Source: an uncultured Eubacteriales bacterium
GTDB taxonomy: Bacteria > Bacillota > Clostridia > Oscillospirales > Oscillospiraceae
Direction: 5' to 3'
NCBI GenBank assembly: GCA_900552015.1
Contig: URXY01000022.1
Coordinates: 1-29,837, forward strand
Length of the DNA stretch: 29,837 bases
Shown here: piece by piece, positions 20,727-29,297 of the stretch
Layout of the letters: the number at the start of each line of letters is the position of its first letter
Position numbering within the stretch: position 1 is the first letter of the stretch
The notes under the pieces: generated by a model
What the model saw: only the letters and a program-made list of their open reading frames with translations
What the model was told of the DNA's origin: nothing
The model's database searches: none
Program-made: the position numbers and the translations under genes

Positions 20727-21701
20727 ATGTTTGCAAAACTGATCGCTACGCTGAAGCAGAGCCCCAAGACCATCGTTTTCACCGAGGGCACCGACCCCCG
20801 CATTCTGGAAGCAAGCGCACGCCTGCTGTCCGGTAATTTTTTAAAGCCTGTGCTCGTCGGCAACCCCGATGAGATCGCTGCGGCGGCCGAGGACGTCGGC
20901 TTCAACATCCGCGGCGCCGAGATCATCGACCCCGAGAATTACGAGGGCATGGATGAGATGGTCGAGAAGATGGTCGAACTGCGCAAGGGCAAGATGACCG
21001 CAGACGAGTGCCGCGCCGCGCTCAAGAAGAGCAACTATTTCGGCACCATGCTCGTCAAGATGGGCAAGGCCGACTGCCTGCTCGGCGGCGCCACCTATTC
21101 CACCGCCGATACCGTCCGTCCCGCGCTGCAGCTCATCAAGACCAAGCCGGGCAACAAGATCGTCTCCTCCTGCTTCATCATGGTCCGTCCCGCCGCCTCC
21201 GGTGAGAACGAAGTGCTCGCCATGGCCGACTGCGCTATCAACATCAAGCCCAACGAGGACGAGCTCGTCGAGATCTGCAAGGAGACCGTTTCCTGCGCAA
21301 AGATCTTCGGCGTTGACCCGAAGGTCGCCTTCCTGAGCTACTCCACCCTCGGCTCCGGCAAGGGCGAGGACGTCGACAAGATGCGCAATGCCTGCGAGAA
21401 GGCCAAGGCCCTCATGCCCGACACCCCGATCGGCGGCGAGTTCCAGTTCGACGCGGCGGTCTCTCCGGCTGTCGCCAAGACCAAGCACATCACCGACGCG
21501 GTCGGCGGCCACGCCAATACCTTTATCTTCCCCGACATCAACGCCGGCAACATCGGCTACAAGATCGCCCAGCGCCTCGGCTCTTTTGATGCCTACGGCC
21601 CGATCCTGCTCGGCCTGAACGCGCCGATCAACGACCTCTCCCGCGGCTGCAACGCCCAGGAGGTCTACTCCATGGCCATCATCACCGCGGCATTGGCCTA
21701 A
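20727..21701 (+). CDS. pta: Phosphate acetyltransferase
   Basis: A 324-residue enzyme interconverting acetyl-CoA and acetyl phosphate, the short form typical of Firmicutes (no N-terminal regulatory domain). Family blocks: VFTEGTDPRILEAS near the start, PVLVGNPDEI, GMLVKMG-like region (YFGTMLVKMGKADCLLGGAT), SCFIMV, SYSTLGSGKGEDVDK, ELQFDAA-type GGEFQFDAAVSP, and FPDINAGNIGYKIAQRLG. AGGAGG lies 6 bases before ATG. Partner acetate kinase is not in the window. It would make acetyl phosphate for ATP production in fermentation. A strong promoter and a terminator make it a single-gene unit. Acetyl versus butyryl preference cannot be decided from sequence alone, but the context of glycolytic gap favours acetate. 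Confidence 0.93.
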   Translation: MFAKLIATLKQSPKTIVFTEGTDPRILEASARLLSGNFLKPVLVGNPDEIAAAAEDVGFNIRGAEIIDPENYEGMDEMVEKMVELRKGKMTADECRAALKKSNYFGTMLVKMGKADCLLGGATYSTADTVRPALQLIKTKPGNKIVSSCFIMVRPAASGENEVLAMADCAINIKPNEDELVEICKETVSCAKIFGVDPKVAFLSYSTLGSGKGEDVDKMRNACEKAKALMPDTPIGGEFQFDAAVSPAVAKTKHITDAVGGHANTFIFPDINAGNIGYKIAQRLGSFDAYGPILLGLNAPINDLSRGCNAQEVYSMAIITAALA

Positions 21702-21707
21702 CGGCTT

Positions 21708-21743
21708 TAAAAAAGAGGACGGCTTTCGCCGTCCTCTTTTTTT
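21708..21743 (+). terminator. Terminator of pta
   Basis: AAAAGAGGACGGC pairs with GCCGTCCTCTTTT around a 4-base loop and runs into seven Ts. Confidence 0.92.
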
Positions 21744-21748
21744 GAGGA

Positions 21749-21811
21749 GGATGCACTGCGCTTTGTGGCTTGTCGCCCGCAGGGCGGCTGCGACACGCGC
21801 TCCGTGAGAAG
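21749..21811 (-). repeat. Degenerate partial copy of the right flank of the 92-bp repeat
   Basis: Read on the minus strand, CTTCTCACGGAGCG (21811-21798) and GCGCAGTGCATCC (21761-21749) match sequences immediately beyond copy 1 (18651-18664 and about 18694-18706) with a different hairpin in between. This suggests that the repeat family extends past the 92-bp part and has a variable interior. No gene is seen between the pta terminator and the next terminator. Confidence 0.45.
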
Positions 21812-21891
21812 AGTTCGTCGGGGGTGTGTTGGCTGTTTTGAGCCGTGGGCTCGAAATGCGCCGGCGTGAGATCCATATTAGTTTCGTGTTG

Positions 21892-21923
21892 GGCGGCTCT
21901 CTTTTTGAGAGCCGCCTTTTTTT
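21892..21923 (+). terminator. Second terminator between pta and gap
   Basis: GGCGGCTCTC pairs with GAGAGCCGCC (21892-21901 with 21907-21916), followed by seven Ts. No gene precedes it within 190 bases other than pta with its own terminator, so it may end an unrecognised small RNA or be a leftover of a lost gene. Confidence 0.75.
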
Positions 21924-22097
21924 GCAGGATAGCTGTCATTTTTTGTTTTCCGGCCGCAGTTTTCTGCACGAAGAGATGCTTTGAATGTTACAAATGTATG
22001 GAATATTTGGCTAAGTTAGACAAATGTTTTTCTTCTGTTTTGGATGTCTTGCACATATTTGTACAACAAAGTTCAGCTACCTTTTTCCCGGAAAAGG

Positions 22098-22126
22098 GAA
22101 GACAAAAATTTCCTTCATGATATAAT
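22098..22126 (+). promoter_or_regulatory. Promoter of gap
   Basis: A consensus -10 box TATAAT at 22121-22126. The -35 region (about 22098-22104, AAGACA) is poor. A small hairpin GGGGCGC-GT-GCGCCCC at 22141-22156 lies in the leader, and GGAGGG at 22182-22187 is the ribosome binding site. Confidence 0.6.
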
Positions 22127-22195
22127 GAGCTTGCTAAGACGGGGCGCGTGCGCCCCGAAAAATTTACGAACACATTTTCGTGGAGGGTTATCACT

Positions 22196-23212
22196 ATGGC
22201 TATCAAAGTGGGCATCAACGGCTTCGGCCGCATCGGCCGTGTCGTGCTGCGCATCATGTCGGAGCGTCCCGAGCAGTTTGACATCTGCGGCATCAACCTG
22301 CGCAAGGCGGACCTCGACTATATGGTCTATCTCGTCAAGTACGATTCCGTGTTCCGCCAGTTCAACGGTACGGTCGAGCACGATGAGGAGAACCTGATCC
22401 TGAACGGTCACAAGATCCACATCTTCAGCGAGTCCGACGCCTCCCAGATCAACTGGGCCAGCTGCGGCGCGGAGTACATCATCGAGTCCACCGGTGTTTA
22501 CAACACCACCGAGAAGGCCTCCGCTCACTTTGCCGGCGGCGCAAAGAAGGTCATTCTGACCGCGCCCGCCAAGGACGAAGCCACCCCCACGTTCGTCATG
22601 GGCGTCAACCACGAGCTGCTGCGCCCCGATATGAAGGTCGTTTCCAACGCCTCCTGCACCACCAACTGTTTAGCGCCCCTCGCCAAGGTCATCAACGATG
22701 AGTTCGGCATCGAGCAGGCGCTCATGTCCACCATTCACGCCTCCACGTCCAAGCAGAAGACGGTCGATGGGCGCGGCGGCAGCGACTGGCGCACGGGCCG
22801 CTCGGTCTACAATAACATCATCCCCTCCTCCACGGGTGCTGCCAAGGCCGTCGGCAAGGTCATCCCCGAGCTCAAGGGCAAGATGACCGGCATGAGCTTC
22901 CGCGTGCCCACGGCGGACGTTTCCGTCGTCGACCTGACCGCGCAGTTGAAAAAGAAGACCTCCTACGAGGAAATTTGCGAGGCTATCCACCGCGCGAGCG
23001 AAGGCTCCCTCAAAGGTATTCTGGCTTACACGTGCGACCAGATCGTCTCGCAGGACCTCGTCGGCAACCCGCACCCGAGCATCTTCGACGAGACCGCGGG
23101 CATCATGCTCGACGACGACTTCGTCAAGCTCATCTCCTGGTACGACAATGAGTGGGGTTACTCCAACATGGTCGTCCGCCTGCTTGAGCACATGGCAAGC
23201 ATTGACAAATAA
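22196..23212 (+). CDS. gap: Glyceraldehyde-3-phosphate dehydrogenase, type I
   Basis: A 338-residue glycolytic enzyme. The Rossmann start KVGINGFGRIGRVVLR, the active-site block SNASCTTNCLAPLAKV, the phosphate-binding STGAAKAVGKVIPELKGK and the C-terminal WYDNEWGYSNMVVRL are all conserved. The start at 22196 follows GGAGGG by 8 bases; a frame 16 codons longer has none. The gene stands alone between its own promoter and a terminator, without pgk or tpi next to it, so the usual glycolytic operon is split here. The nucleotide-binding region has a NLRKAD stretch; coenzyme preference is not certain from this alone. Confidence 0.96.
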   Translation: MAIKVGINGFGRIGRVVLRIMSERPEQFDICGINLRKADLDYMVYLVKYDSVFRQFNGTVEHDEENLILNGHKIHIFSESDASQINWASCGAEYIIESTGVYNTTEKASAHFAGGAKKVILTAPAKDEATPTFVMGVNHELLRPDMKVVSNASCTTNCLAPLAKVINDEFGIEQALMSTIHASTSKQKTVDGRGGSDWRTGRSVYNNIIPSSTGAAKAVGKVIPELKGKMTGMSFRVPTADVSVVDLTAQLKKKTSYEEICEAIHRASEGSLKGILAYTCDQIVSQDLVGNPHPSIFDETAGIMLDDDFVKLISWYDNEWGYSNMVVRLLEHMASIDK

Positions 23213-23251
23213 AAAGAAAAGGGATGCTCTGCATCTCTTTTCTTTTTATTT
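23207..23251 (+). terminator. Bidirectional terminator behind gap
   Basis: A 21-base-pair stem with one G-T pair (23207-23227 with 23231-23251) overlapping the gap stop codon, with A-rich and T-rich ends, so it can also stop transcripts from the minus-strand operon beyond the repeat. Confidence 0.9.
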
Positions 23252-23307
23252 GATTTGGATGACAGCCCGCGGCAGCGCACGCGCCGCAGGCGCGCACGTT
23301 TGCGGGC

Positions 23308-23399
23308 TGAGAAGTGTAAATTCTGACGCGCACGCCCCAGGGCGGCTTCTCTTGCCGCTTTGCGGCAATTCACCTTCTGTCGTCAGAATTTACGATCAA
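23308..23399 (-). repeat. 92-bp intergenic repeat with terminal inverted repeats, copy 2
   Basis: The reverse complement of copy 1 (18565-18656) with one difference. The core with 13-bp terminal inverted repeats is 23316-23393. Homology continues, less exactly, through the hairpin at 23405-23426 to the stop codon of the AAA+ ATPase gene at 23439, and on the other side into a GC hairpin (about 23275-23300) shared with copy 1. The two copies are inverted relative to each other and bracket the peptidase-pta-gap segment. Confidence 0.85.
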
Positions 23400-23404
23400 C
23401 ATCA

Positions 23405-23426
23405 TTTCGCGTCTGCGGACGCGAAA
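23405..23426. repeat. Hairpin adjoining repeat copy 2, covarying with its counterpart at 18538-18559
   Basis: TTTCGCGTC pairs with GACGCGAAA around TGCG. In the corresponding hairpin beside copy 1 the stem is TTTGCCGCC with GGCGGCAAA. Several stem positions differ between the copies, and each change is matched by its partner, so pairing is preserved. Confidence 0.7.
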
Positions 23427-23438
23427 CTTTGCGAGGCT

Positions 23439-24602
23439 TTACTTCTTTTTGCCCTCTGATGCTTCTGTATCGGGGGATTTTTCTTTGTTTTCCGCCGCTT
23501 TTGCTTCTAGCTCGGCGACGGTCGTGTCGTCTTCCATACCGCGGGCGTGGAGCACGTCGTCGCGCGTGAGGGTCATGAGATCATCCTTGGTGAAGCTCTC
23601 CATCTTCGCGAGGCGGTTGGCCTGCGCGGTCAATATCTGCTCGAAGAGGTTGCGCACGCCGCGCGCGTTACCGAAGGTCACGCCGTCGGCATTTTCGTCG
23701 CGGATGAAGTCCTTCACATCCTCTTCAGCGTCGGGCGAGAGGGTGTAGAGCGACTTGCGGCAGCGCATCTTGAAAATTTCGAGCATCTCATCGAGCGAAT
23801 AGTCGTCGAAATGCAGATAGCGATTGAAGCGGGACTCAAGGCCGGGGTTCGAGTGGATGAACTTCTCCATCAGCCCGTCATAGCCCGCAACGATCACCAC
23901 AAGGTCGTCGCGGTGGTCCTCCATCGCCTTAAGGAGCGTATCGATGGCTTCCTGGCCGAAGTCGTTGTCGCCCTTGCCGTTGAGGGCGTAGGCCTCGTCG
24001 ATGAACAGCACGCCGCCGAGCGCCTTTTCGATGACCTTGCTCGTCTTGATGGCCGTCTGACCGACGTAGCCCGCGACGAGCCCGCTGCGGTCGACCTCGA
24101 CAAGCTGACCCTTGGAAAGGATCCTGAGTGAGCGGTAGACGCGCGCCATCAGACGCGCAATCATCGTCTTGCCCGTGCCGGGGTTGCCGGTGAAGACCAT
24201 GTGGAGCGAGAAGTCCGCGTTCGGAAGGCCCACCTCCTCGCGCCGCTTGAAGACAGTAGCCATGTTGATGAGGTTGTTCACCTCGCGCTTGACCTCGCCA
24301 AGGCCGATGTAGCTGTCGAGTTCTTTTTTGAGGTCCTCGATCTTTTCGGGCGGGGGAAGCGGCGCTTCCTCTTCCTTTTTCTCGTCCGCGCCGGTGGAGG
24401 CGGCGGACTTGTTCGGCTTTGCGCCGTCCGCGCTCTTCAGCGCGTTTGCTTTGGGTGCAACTTCCTTCGGGACGGCGGATTTCGGCTCGTCCGGCGTCAG
24501 CGGCGCGCCCCAGAAGTCGCTGCCCATGCGGTTTAAGTTGTTCTGCGTCATCGTGCGGATGACGTCGAGCTGCTGGAGAATGATCTCGTCCTTTTTATCC
24601 AT
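23439..24602 (-). CDS. CbxX/CfxQ-type AAA+ ATPase (SpoVK-like)
   Basis: A 387-residue protein. The first about 90 residues are low-complexity and charged. The AAA+ module follows with Walker A GNPGTGKTMIARLMA, Walker B GGVLFIDEAYAL and an arginine-finger region NPGLESRFNRYLHF, then a lid with GNARGVRNLFE. This is the CbxX/CfxQ family, which includes SpoVK of spore formers and rubisco activases; the target here is unknown. The C-terminal tail (AENKEKSPDTEASEGKKK) is charged. Its start overlaps the end of the Gx-transporter gene by 8 bases, so it is the last gene of the apbE operon. Why a remodelling ATPase is coupled to a flavin/electron-transfer set is not known. Confidence 0.9.
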   Translation of the reverse strand: MDKKDEIILQQLDVIRTMTQNNLNRMGSDFWGAPLTPDEPKSAVPKEVAPKANALKSADGAKPNKSAASTGADEKKEEEAPLPPPEKIEDLKKELDSYIGLGEVKREVNNLINMATVFKRREEVGLPNADFSLHMVFTGNPGTGKTMIARLMARVYRSLRILSKGQLVEVDRSGLVAGYVGQTAIKTSKVIEKALGGVLFIDEAYALNGKGDNDFGQEAIDTLLKAMEDHRDDLVVIVAGYDGLMEKFIHSNPGLESRFNRYLHFDDYSLDEMLEIFKMRCRKSLYTLSPDAEEDVKDFIRDENADGVTFGNARGVRNLFEQILTAQANRLAKMESFTKDDLMTLTRDDVLHARGMEDDTTVAELEAKAAENKEKSPDTEASEGKKK

Positions 24603-25128
24603 GTTGATTCTCTCCCTTCGTTCCGTAGGGCGTGTGCGCCATCGCGCGGAACAAGAATGCAGTGATCAGGCCGCTGAGCGCGCCCGTGAAGAGCGACACC
24701 AGCAGCAAAAACGGCAGATAGTAGAGCGGCGCGGTCGAGCCGAGCGTGATGAGCGCGGCGCAGACCTGCCCGCAGTTGTGCGCCGCCGCACCGGCGATGG
24801 AAACGCCGAAAATGCTGAGTCCCTTCGCCCCGCGCAAAAGTCCCATTGCACCGAGCGCCGCCAGCCCGCCGAGCAGCGAGAACAAAAGTGCCGAGGCGTT
24901 GCCCGCGAACAGTGCGCCGAGCGTGCAGCGCACGAGCAGAATGGCGAGCGCGCTTGGAAAGCCGAGGGCATAGAGCGCGTAGAGCGTGACGATGTTCGCA
25001 AGCCCCAGCTTGACGCCCGGCAGCGGCACAATGAGCGCGAGCGGAAAGAACGACTCCATGTAGGACAACGCAAGCGCGAGCGCCGCGAGCACCGCGCAGA
25101 GCGTCAGCTCTCTTGTTTTGATCTTCAT
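24595..25128 (-). CDS. Gx transporter family protein (HepT/heptaprenyl diphosphate synthase component I-like), EetB-like
   Basis: A 177-residue polytopic membrane protein with about five hydrophobic segments (LTLCAVLAALALALSYMESF near the start). VPLPGVKLGLANIVTLYALY matches the family signature. The family (Hpre_diP_synt_I) is often labelled heptaprenyl diphosphate synthase component I, but it looks like the membrane part of an ECF-type transporter. In Listeria-type extracellular electron transfer loci the neighbour of the NusG-II protein EetA is such a protein, EetB. Here it follows a NusG-II protein after 4 bases and overlaps the AAA+ gene. A direct role in quinone or flavin handling is inferred. 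Confidence 0.85.
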   Translation of the reverse strand: MKIKTRELTLCAVLAALALALSYMESFFPLALIVPLPGVKLGLANIVTLYALYALGFPSALAILLVRCTLGALFAGNASALLFSLLGGLAALGAMGLLRGAKGLSIFGVSIAGAAAHNCGQVCAALITLGSTAPLYYLPFLLLVSLFTGALSGLITAFLFRAMAHTPYGTKGENQHG

Positions 25129-25132
25129 GCGC

Positions 25133-25505
25133 TCACCCCGCGATCAGGTCGTAGTCGGACGCCGCGCCCTCGAGCGTGACGGCCACGCGGGCGGGCAGGC
25201 ACACGATGCTCTGTCCCGCGCGCGAGATCGCGTCGGAGTGCACACAGTCCTGATTCGGGCAGTCGCTTTCGCTCACGCGCACCGCACCGTTTTCCACAGC
25301 GACGGTGAGCGTGTAGCCGCGGCTCTCATACGTGCCGCCTTCATAATTGCTGAGTGCGCAGCGCTCGACGGTCTCGCCGTCGATGGCGATGCTGATCGTC
25401 AGCTCGCCCGCCGATCTGGCCGCAAAATACGGCCTTGCGGCGAGCCCGAGCGTGAGCAGCAGCACCGCGAGCACGACGAGCGCGTCCCACTTCGTCGGCT
25501 TCAGC

Positions 25506-25522
<17 letters not shown>
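25133..25522 (-). CDS. NusG domain II protein, EetA-like
   Basis: A 129-residue protein with one N-terminal membrane helix (WDALVVLAVLLLTLGLAA, residues about 12-29) and an outer NusG-II beta domain carrying the SDCPNQDCVHSDAI motif with two cysteines, then QSIVCLPARVAVTL. This cysteine motif is typical of the NusG-II domain family that stands next to Gx-transporter genes. The start at 25522 gives a normal N-in membrane anchor and overlaps the upstream apbE end by 17 bases; the longer frame to 25591 lies entirely in apbE. In Listeria and relatives the homologous EetA is required for extracellular electron transfer. The molecular job of the domain is unknown. Confidence 0.87.
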
Positions 25523-26558
<1,036 letters not shown>

Positions 26559-26590
26559 AGTGTCTCCCAAGAAAATAATATGTCAAATAT

Positions 26591-26619
26591 ATTGTACCCG
26601 TGTCAGCGCGGTCTGTCAA
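26591..26619 (-). promoter_or_regulatory. Promoter of the apbE operon
   Basis: TTGACA (26619-26614) and TACAAT (26596-26591) on the minus strand, spacer 17 bases, about 35 bases upstream of apbE. Confidence 0.85.
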
Positions 26620-26681
26620 AGCAAAAAAGAAGCGGCAGGGAAATTTCAGTCTGCCGCGTGCCGTTAAATTCGCGTTTAGCC

Positions 26682-26710
26682 TTGCGAAAGCGCCGCGTGT
26701 CCTGTATAAT
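26682..26710 (+). promoter_or_regulatory. Promoter of the gene at 26750
   Basis: TTGCGA at 26682-26687 and TATAAT at 26705-26710 with a 17-base spacer, 40 bases before the start codon. It is divergent from the apbE promoter. Confidence 0.8.
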
Positions 26711-26749
26711 GAAGCGATTTTAGCCGCTATCGCCGAAAAGGAGCCCGCT

Positions 26750-27346
26750 ATGCTGTTTTGGAAGAAGAAAAAAGCCCCCTTTATCCAGTCCACCACCTCC
26801 GCCTGGAAGGAGCAGTGGCGCGAGATCGTGCCGCCGGAGTGCCGCAACGTCCCCATCACCGAGGGCGGCAAGACCGTCACGGCCTACGTGCAGATCAATC
26901 ATTTTGTGATGATGCTGCAGGACGGTCTCCTCATGAAGGAAGACTTTTTCGATGTCTGCTCGCACTTTCAGCGTGCAGGCTACCATGTCATCTGGCTCAT
27001 GCGCTGCACGCAGGACATCGAAAACGGCTATTTGAAGATCAAAAAACAGAAGGATAACAAGTGCCTGTGGAAATGGCGCAAGCCCACGACGAACTTCGGC
27101 CGCTGGACGAGCGACAACCGCTATGTGACCATTCTGCTCCAGTATAAGCCTGCGCCCGACGGCGAACTCGAGCACTGCCACGACGAAATCTTGCAGCGCG
27201 TGCAGTGGGCCGAGAGCTCGGACAATTCCGAGATGATCCCCTCCCGCACGGAATTTGTCACCATCGGCGTGCCCGGCACCCCGGCCGAGCTTGCCAACTG
27301 GCTGCGCGGGGGCTTCATGTCGTCAGAACCGGAAGCATCTCTATAA
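26750..27346 (+). CDS. Unrecognised protein
   Basis: A 198-residue soluble protein without a signal peptide or membrane helix. It is rich in Trp and charged residues: WKEQWREIVPP, ICSHF-like DVCSHFQRAGYHVIWLMRCT, then KCLWKWRKPTTNFGRW. A nuclease-like reading of the mixed beta/charged middle is possible but no metal site is clear, and I do not assign a family. AAGGAG lies 7 bases before the ATG at 26750; a longer frame from 26600 overlaps the promoter. It is a single gene between a consensus promoter and a bidirectional terminator, so it is expressed on its own. It is convergent with cdd. Confidence 0.7.
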   Translation: MLFWKKKKAPFIQSTTSAWKEQWREIVPPECRNVPITEGGKTVTAYVQINHFVMMLQDGLLMKEDFFDVCSHFQRAGYHVIWLMRCTQDIENGYLKIKKQKDNKCLWKWRKPTTNFGRWTSDNRYVTILLQYKPAPDGELEHCHDEILQRVQWAESSDNSEMIPSRTEFVTIGVPGTPAELANWLRGGFMSSEPEASL

Positions 27347-27348
27347 AC

Positions 27349-27386
27349 AAAAAAATAAGAGCGGCATCGCCGCTCTTATTTTTTTG
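27349..27386. terminator. Bidirectional terminator between convergent genes
   Basis: AATAAGAGCGGC pairs with GCCGCTCTTATT, with A and T runs on both outer sides. It serves the plus-strand gene at 26750 and the minus-strand cdd. Confidence 0.9.
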
Positions 27387-27387
27387 C

Positions 27388-27804
27388 TCAATTGACCTTT
27401 GGCTCGTCGATATCCAGCCACGTCTGGTCGAAGCCATAGGGAAGCAGTTCCTTGATATGCAGGTGCTTCTCCTCGCCCTTTTTGTTGAGGCAGATGACCT
27501 CCATCTCGGGGCCGAACTCGTAGAGCACCTGGCGGCACGCGCCGCAGGGATAGCAGTAATCGTCGCTGCGCCCGGCGATGACGATGCGCTTGAAGCGGCG
27601 ATGCCCCTCGCTCACGGCCTTGAAGGCCGCGGTGCGCTCGGCGCAGTTCGTGAGGCCGTAGCTCGAATTTTCGATGTTGCAGCCGGTGAAGACCGCGCCG
27701 TCGTCACATTCGAGCGCCGCGCCCACGGGAAAGTGGGAGTACGGCACATACGCCATGTCCAGCATGGCGACGGCCTTTTCCTTTAGCTCATTCCAAGTTG
27801 CCAT
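27388..27804 (-). CDS. cdd: Cytidine deaminase
   Basis: A 138-residue tetrameric-type enzyme that deaminates cytidine and deoxycytidine for pyrimidine salvage. The zinc site is complete: TNCAERTAAF (Cys and catalytic Glu) and PCGACRQVLYEF (two Cys). YVPYSHFPVGAAL and GCNIENSSYGLT are further family blocks. The start at 27804 follows GAGGAGG by 8 bases. It lies 14 bases behind the deacetylase-like lipoprotein gene on the same strand and is probably co-transcribed with it, although the two functions have no obvious link. Confidence 0.95.
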   Translation of the reverse strand: MATWNELKEKAVAMLDMAYVPYSHFPVGAALECDDGAVFTGCNIENSSYGLTNCAERTAAFKAVSEGHRRFKRIVIAGRSDDYCYPCGACRQVLYEFGPEMEVICLNKKGEEKHLHIKELLPYGFDQTWLDIDEPKVN

Positions 27805-27818
27805 TATAAAACGCCTCC

Positions 27819-29072
27819 TCACCAGTCTACGCCGAGGTCGGGACGCACTTGCGTATCCATGATGTCCTCGGCGTTATAGAATTGCAGATAGCGGCTGCGC
27901 GAGTGGCGCAGCGTGGTGCCGTCCGGATGCAGACGGTCGCAGATGACGGCGGAAATGTCGGGCTTCACATAGCTGAACGAACTCGTGCCGACGCTCGCGA
28001 AGATGCGGAAGCCCTGACTTTGCAGGTACTTGAAGCGCTCGCCGGTCTGGTGCCAGTCGTCACCGTCGGGACGGCCGCCGTGCGGATAGAACAAAATCTG
28101 CGTGGGGCCGACGAGCGAGCCGACCTCGTCCGCCCAGCGCTCGGTGTCGTTGATGACGGTCTGGAGCGGCTTGGTGTCGAGGCGGATGTGGCCCCAGGTG
28201 TGGCTGCCGAACGTCCAGCCGGTCTCCTTCAAGCGCGCTATGACGGGCTTGACGGCCTCGATCTCGCTCGCGCGGTAGGCATCGAACGCGGGGCGGTCGG
28301 GCGAATCCGCCGCGATGTCGCGGTCATCCTGCGTGCGATAGCCTAAAATACCCTGATAGCCCGTCAGCGAGAAGATGGCCTTCGCGCCGTTCAGCGAAAA
28401 GTCGGGGTGCTCGTAGACAAACTGGTCGAGAATGGGCGTCGCGTCGAGTTCCTTGGTCAAAAAGGTCTCATTTGTGTACGGATCGGTGCACTGCGCCCAG
28501 ATCTCGCCGTCCTCGCCGACGACGAGCTTGCTCGTGAAGCCCTCGTCGAGCATATACGGGTAGTAGTTCACGTCGTCAAAGCTGATGACGAGCGGCTTTT
28601 TGCCCTCGGGCAGCATCAGGGTGTTTCGCACCATGTGCGTGCCGGACTCGTCCGTCACCTCGCTCCACACGTCCTCCATCGCGACTAAAATGTAGCCCTT
28701 GTCGTACACGGACTGCAAAATTTTGTTGTACTCGTCGACCGTTACCATCCAGTCGTCGAGACCGTAGCGCTGGTCCTGACTGGCGTTGCAGTCGTGGAAG
28801 GCCCACTGCGGGTAGGCAATGATGGGGTGGAAAAAGAGGTGCTCCACCACCTGATCCGGTCCCCAGGCCTGCGTGAGCTGGTCCTCGGACCAGTAGTTGC
28901 GCACGGCGTCGTAGGGGTCGGCGTTCACGTCGGTCGCGCCGTCGCCATCCGTCGGCGTTTCCGTGTCGGTGTTCGGATTATTGGGGGTAGTGTTGTCGGT
29001 CTTGCTGCCGCAGGCGGTCAGCAGCGATAGCACCATGAGCGCGCTGAGCAGCAGCGCCAAAAATCGTTTCAT
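27819..29072 (-). CDS. Polysaccharide-deacetylase-like lipoprotein
   Basis: A 417-residue lipoprotein with signal peptide MKRFLALLLSALMVLSLLTAC (lipobox LTAC) and a threonine/aspartate-rich linker (about residues 25-50). The rest is a NodB/CE4-like fold: the metal and base motif SFDDVNYYPY, GSHTWGHIRLD as the HxxxH motif, and FYPHGGR as the third motif. These would hydrolyse N-acetyl groups on cell-wall or exopolysaccharide sugars. The insertion between the first two motifs is longer than in compact CE4 enzymes. The start at 29072 follows GAGGAGG; upstream frames have none. A promoter lies 30-60 bases upstream, and cdd follows. Substrate unknown. Confidence 0.88.
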   Translation of the reverse strand: MKRFLALLLSALMVLSLLTACGSKTDNTTPNNPNTDTETPTDGDGATDVNADPYDAVRNYWSEDQLTQAWGPDQVVEHLFFHPIIAYPQWAFHDCNASQDQRYGLDDWMVTVDEYNKILQSVYDKGYILVAMEDVWSEVTDESGTHMVRNTLMLPEGKKPLVISFDDVNYYPYMLDEGFTSKLVVGEDGEIWAQCTDPYTNETFLTKELDATPILDQFVYEHPDFSLNGAKAIFSLTGYQGILGYRTQDDRDIAADSPDRPAFDAYRASEIEAVKPVIARLKETGWTFGSHTWGHIRLDTKPLQTVINDTERWADEVGSLVGPTQILFYPHGGRPDGDDWHQTGERFKYLQSQGFRIFASVGTSSFSYVKPDISAVICDRLHPDGTTLRHSRSRYLQFYNAEDIMDTQVRPDLGVDW

Positions 29073-29103
29073 ATGAGATATCCTCCTCTCGTTCTGCGCA
29101 GCC

Positions 29104-29132
29104 ATTATAGCAGACCCACACTCTTTTGACCA
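29104..29132 (-). promoter_or_regulatory. Promoter of the deacetylase-cdd operon
   Basis: A consensus TATAAT (29109-29104, minus) with TGGTCA (29132-29127) 17 bases upstream; the -35 box matches 4 of 6 positions. Confidence 0.65.
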
Positions 29133-29232
29133 TGCTTTTCGCCGTTTTGTTCCCATTTGTAACTATTTTTCGTGAATATCGGCCCGCCGGAGAAATTTCC
29201 CCGCGCGTTGCATGGGTTCGTCTCACTTTCGC

Positions 29233-29272
29233 TGCCTTACAGCCTAAAGCTGTAAGGCAAAAGTTTTGCCTT
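29233..29272 (+). promoter_or_regulatory. Two overlapping, mutually exclusive hairpins in the leader of the phage-tail-like gene
   Basis: The first hairpin has an 11-base-pair stem (29233-29243 with 29249-29259). The second, AAGGCAAAA-G-TTTTGCCTT (29254-29272), shares the right arm of the first, so only one can form at a time. They end 10 bases before the ribosome binding site AAAGGAG of the next gene. Such a layout can act as a switch, but no ligand site is recognised. Confidence 0.45.
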
Positions 29273-29297
29273 GCGAAAACAAAAAGGAGACGAAACA

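Noticed and set aside
21682..21969. 95-codon minus-strand frame between pta and gap
   Set aside because: It crosses two strong terminators and has no ribosome binding site; its composition is that of the intergenic repeat.
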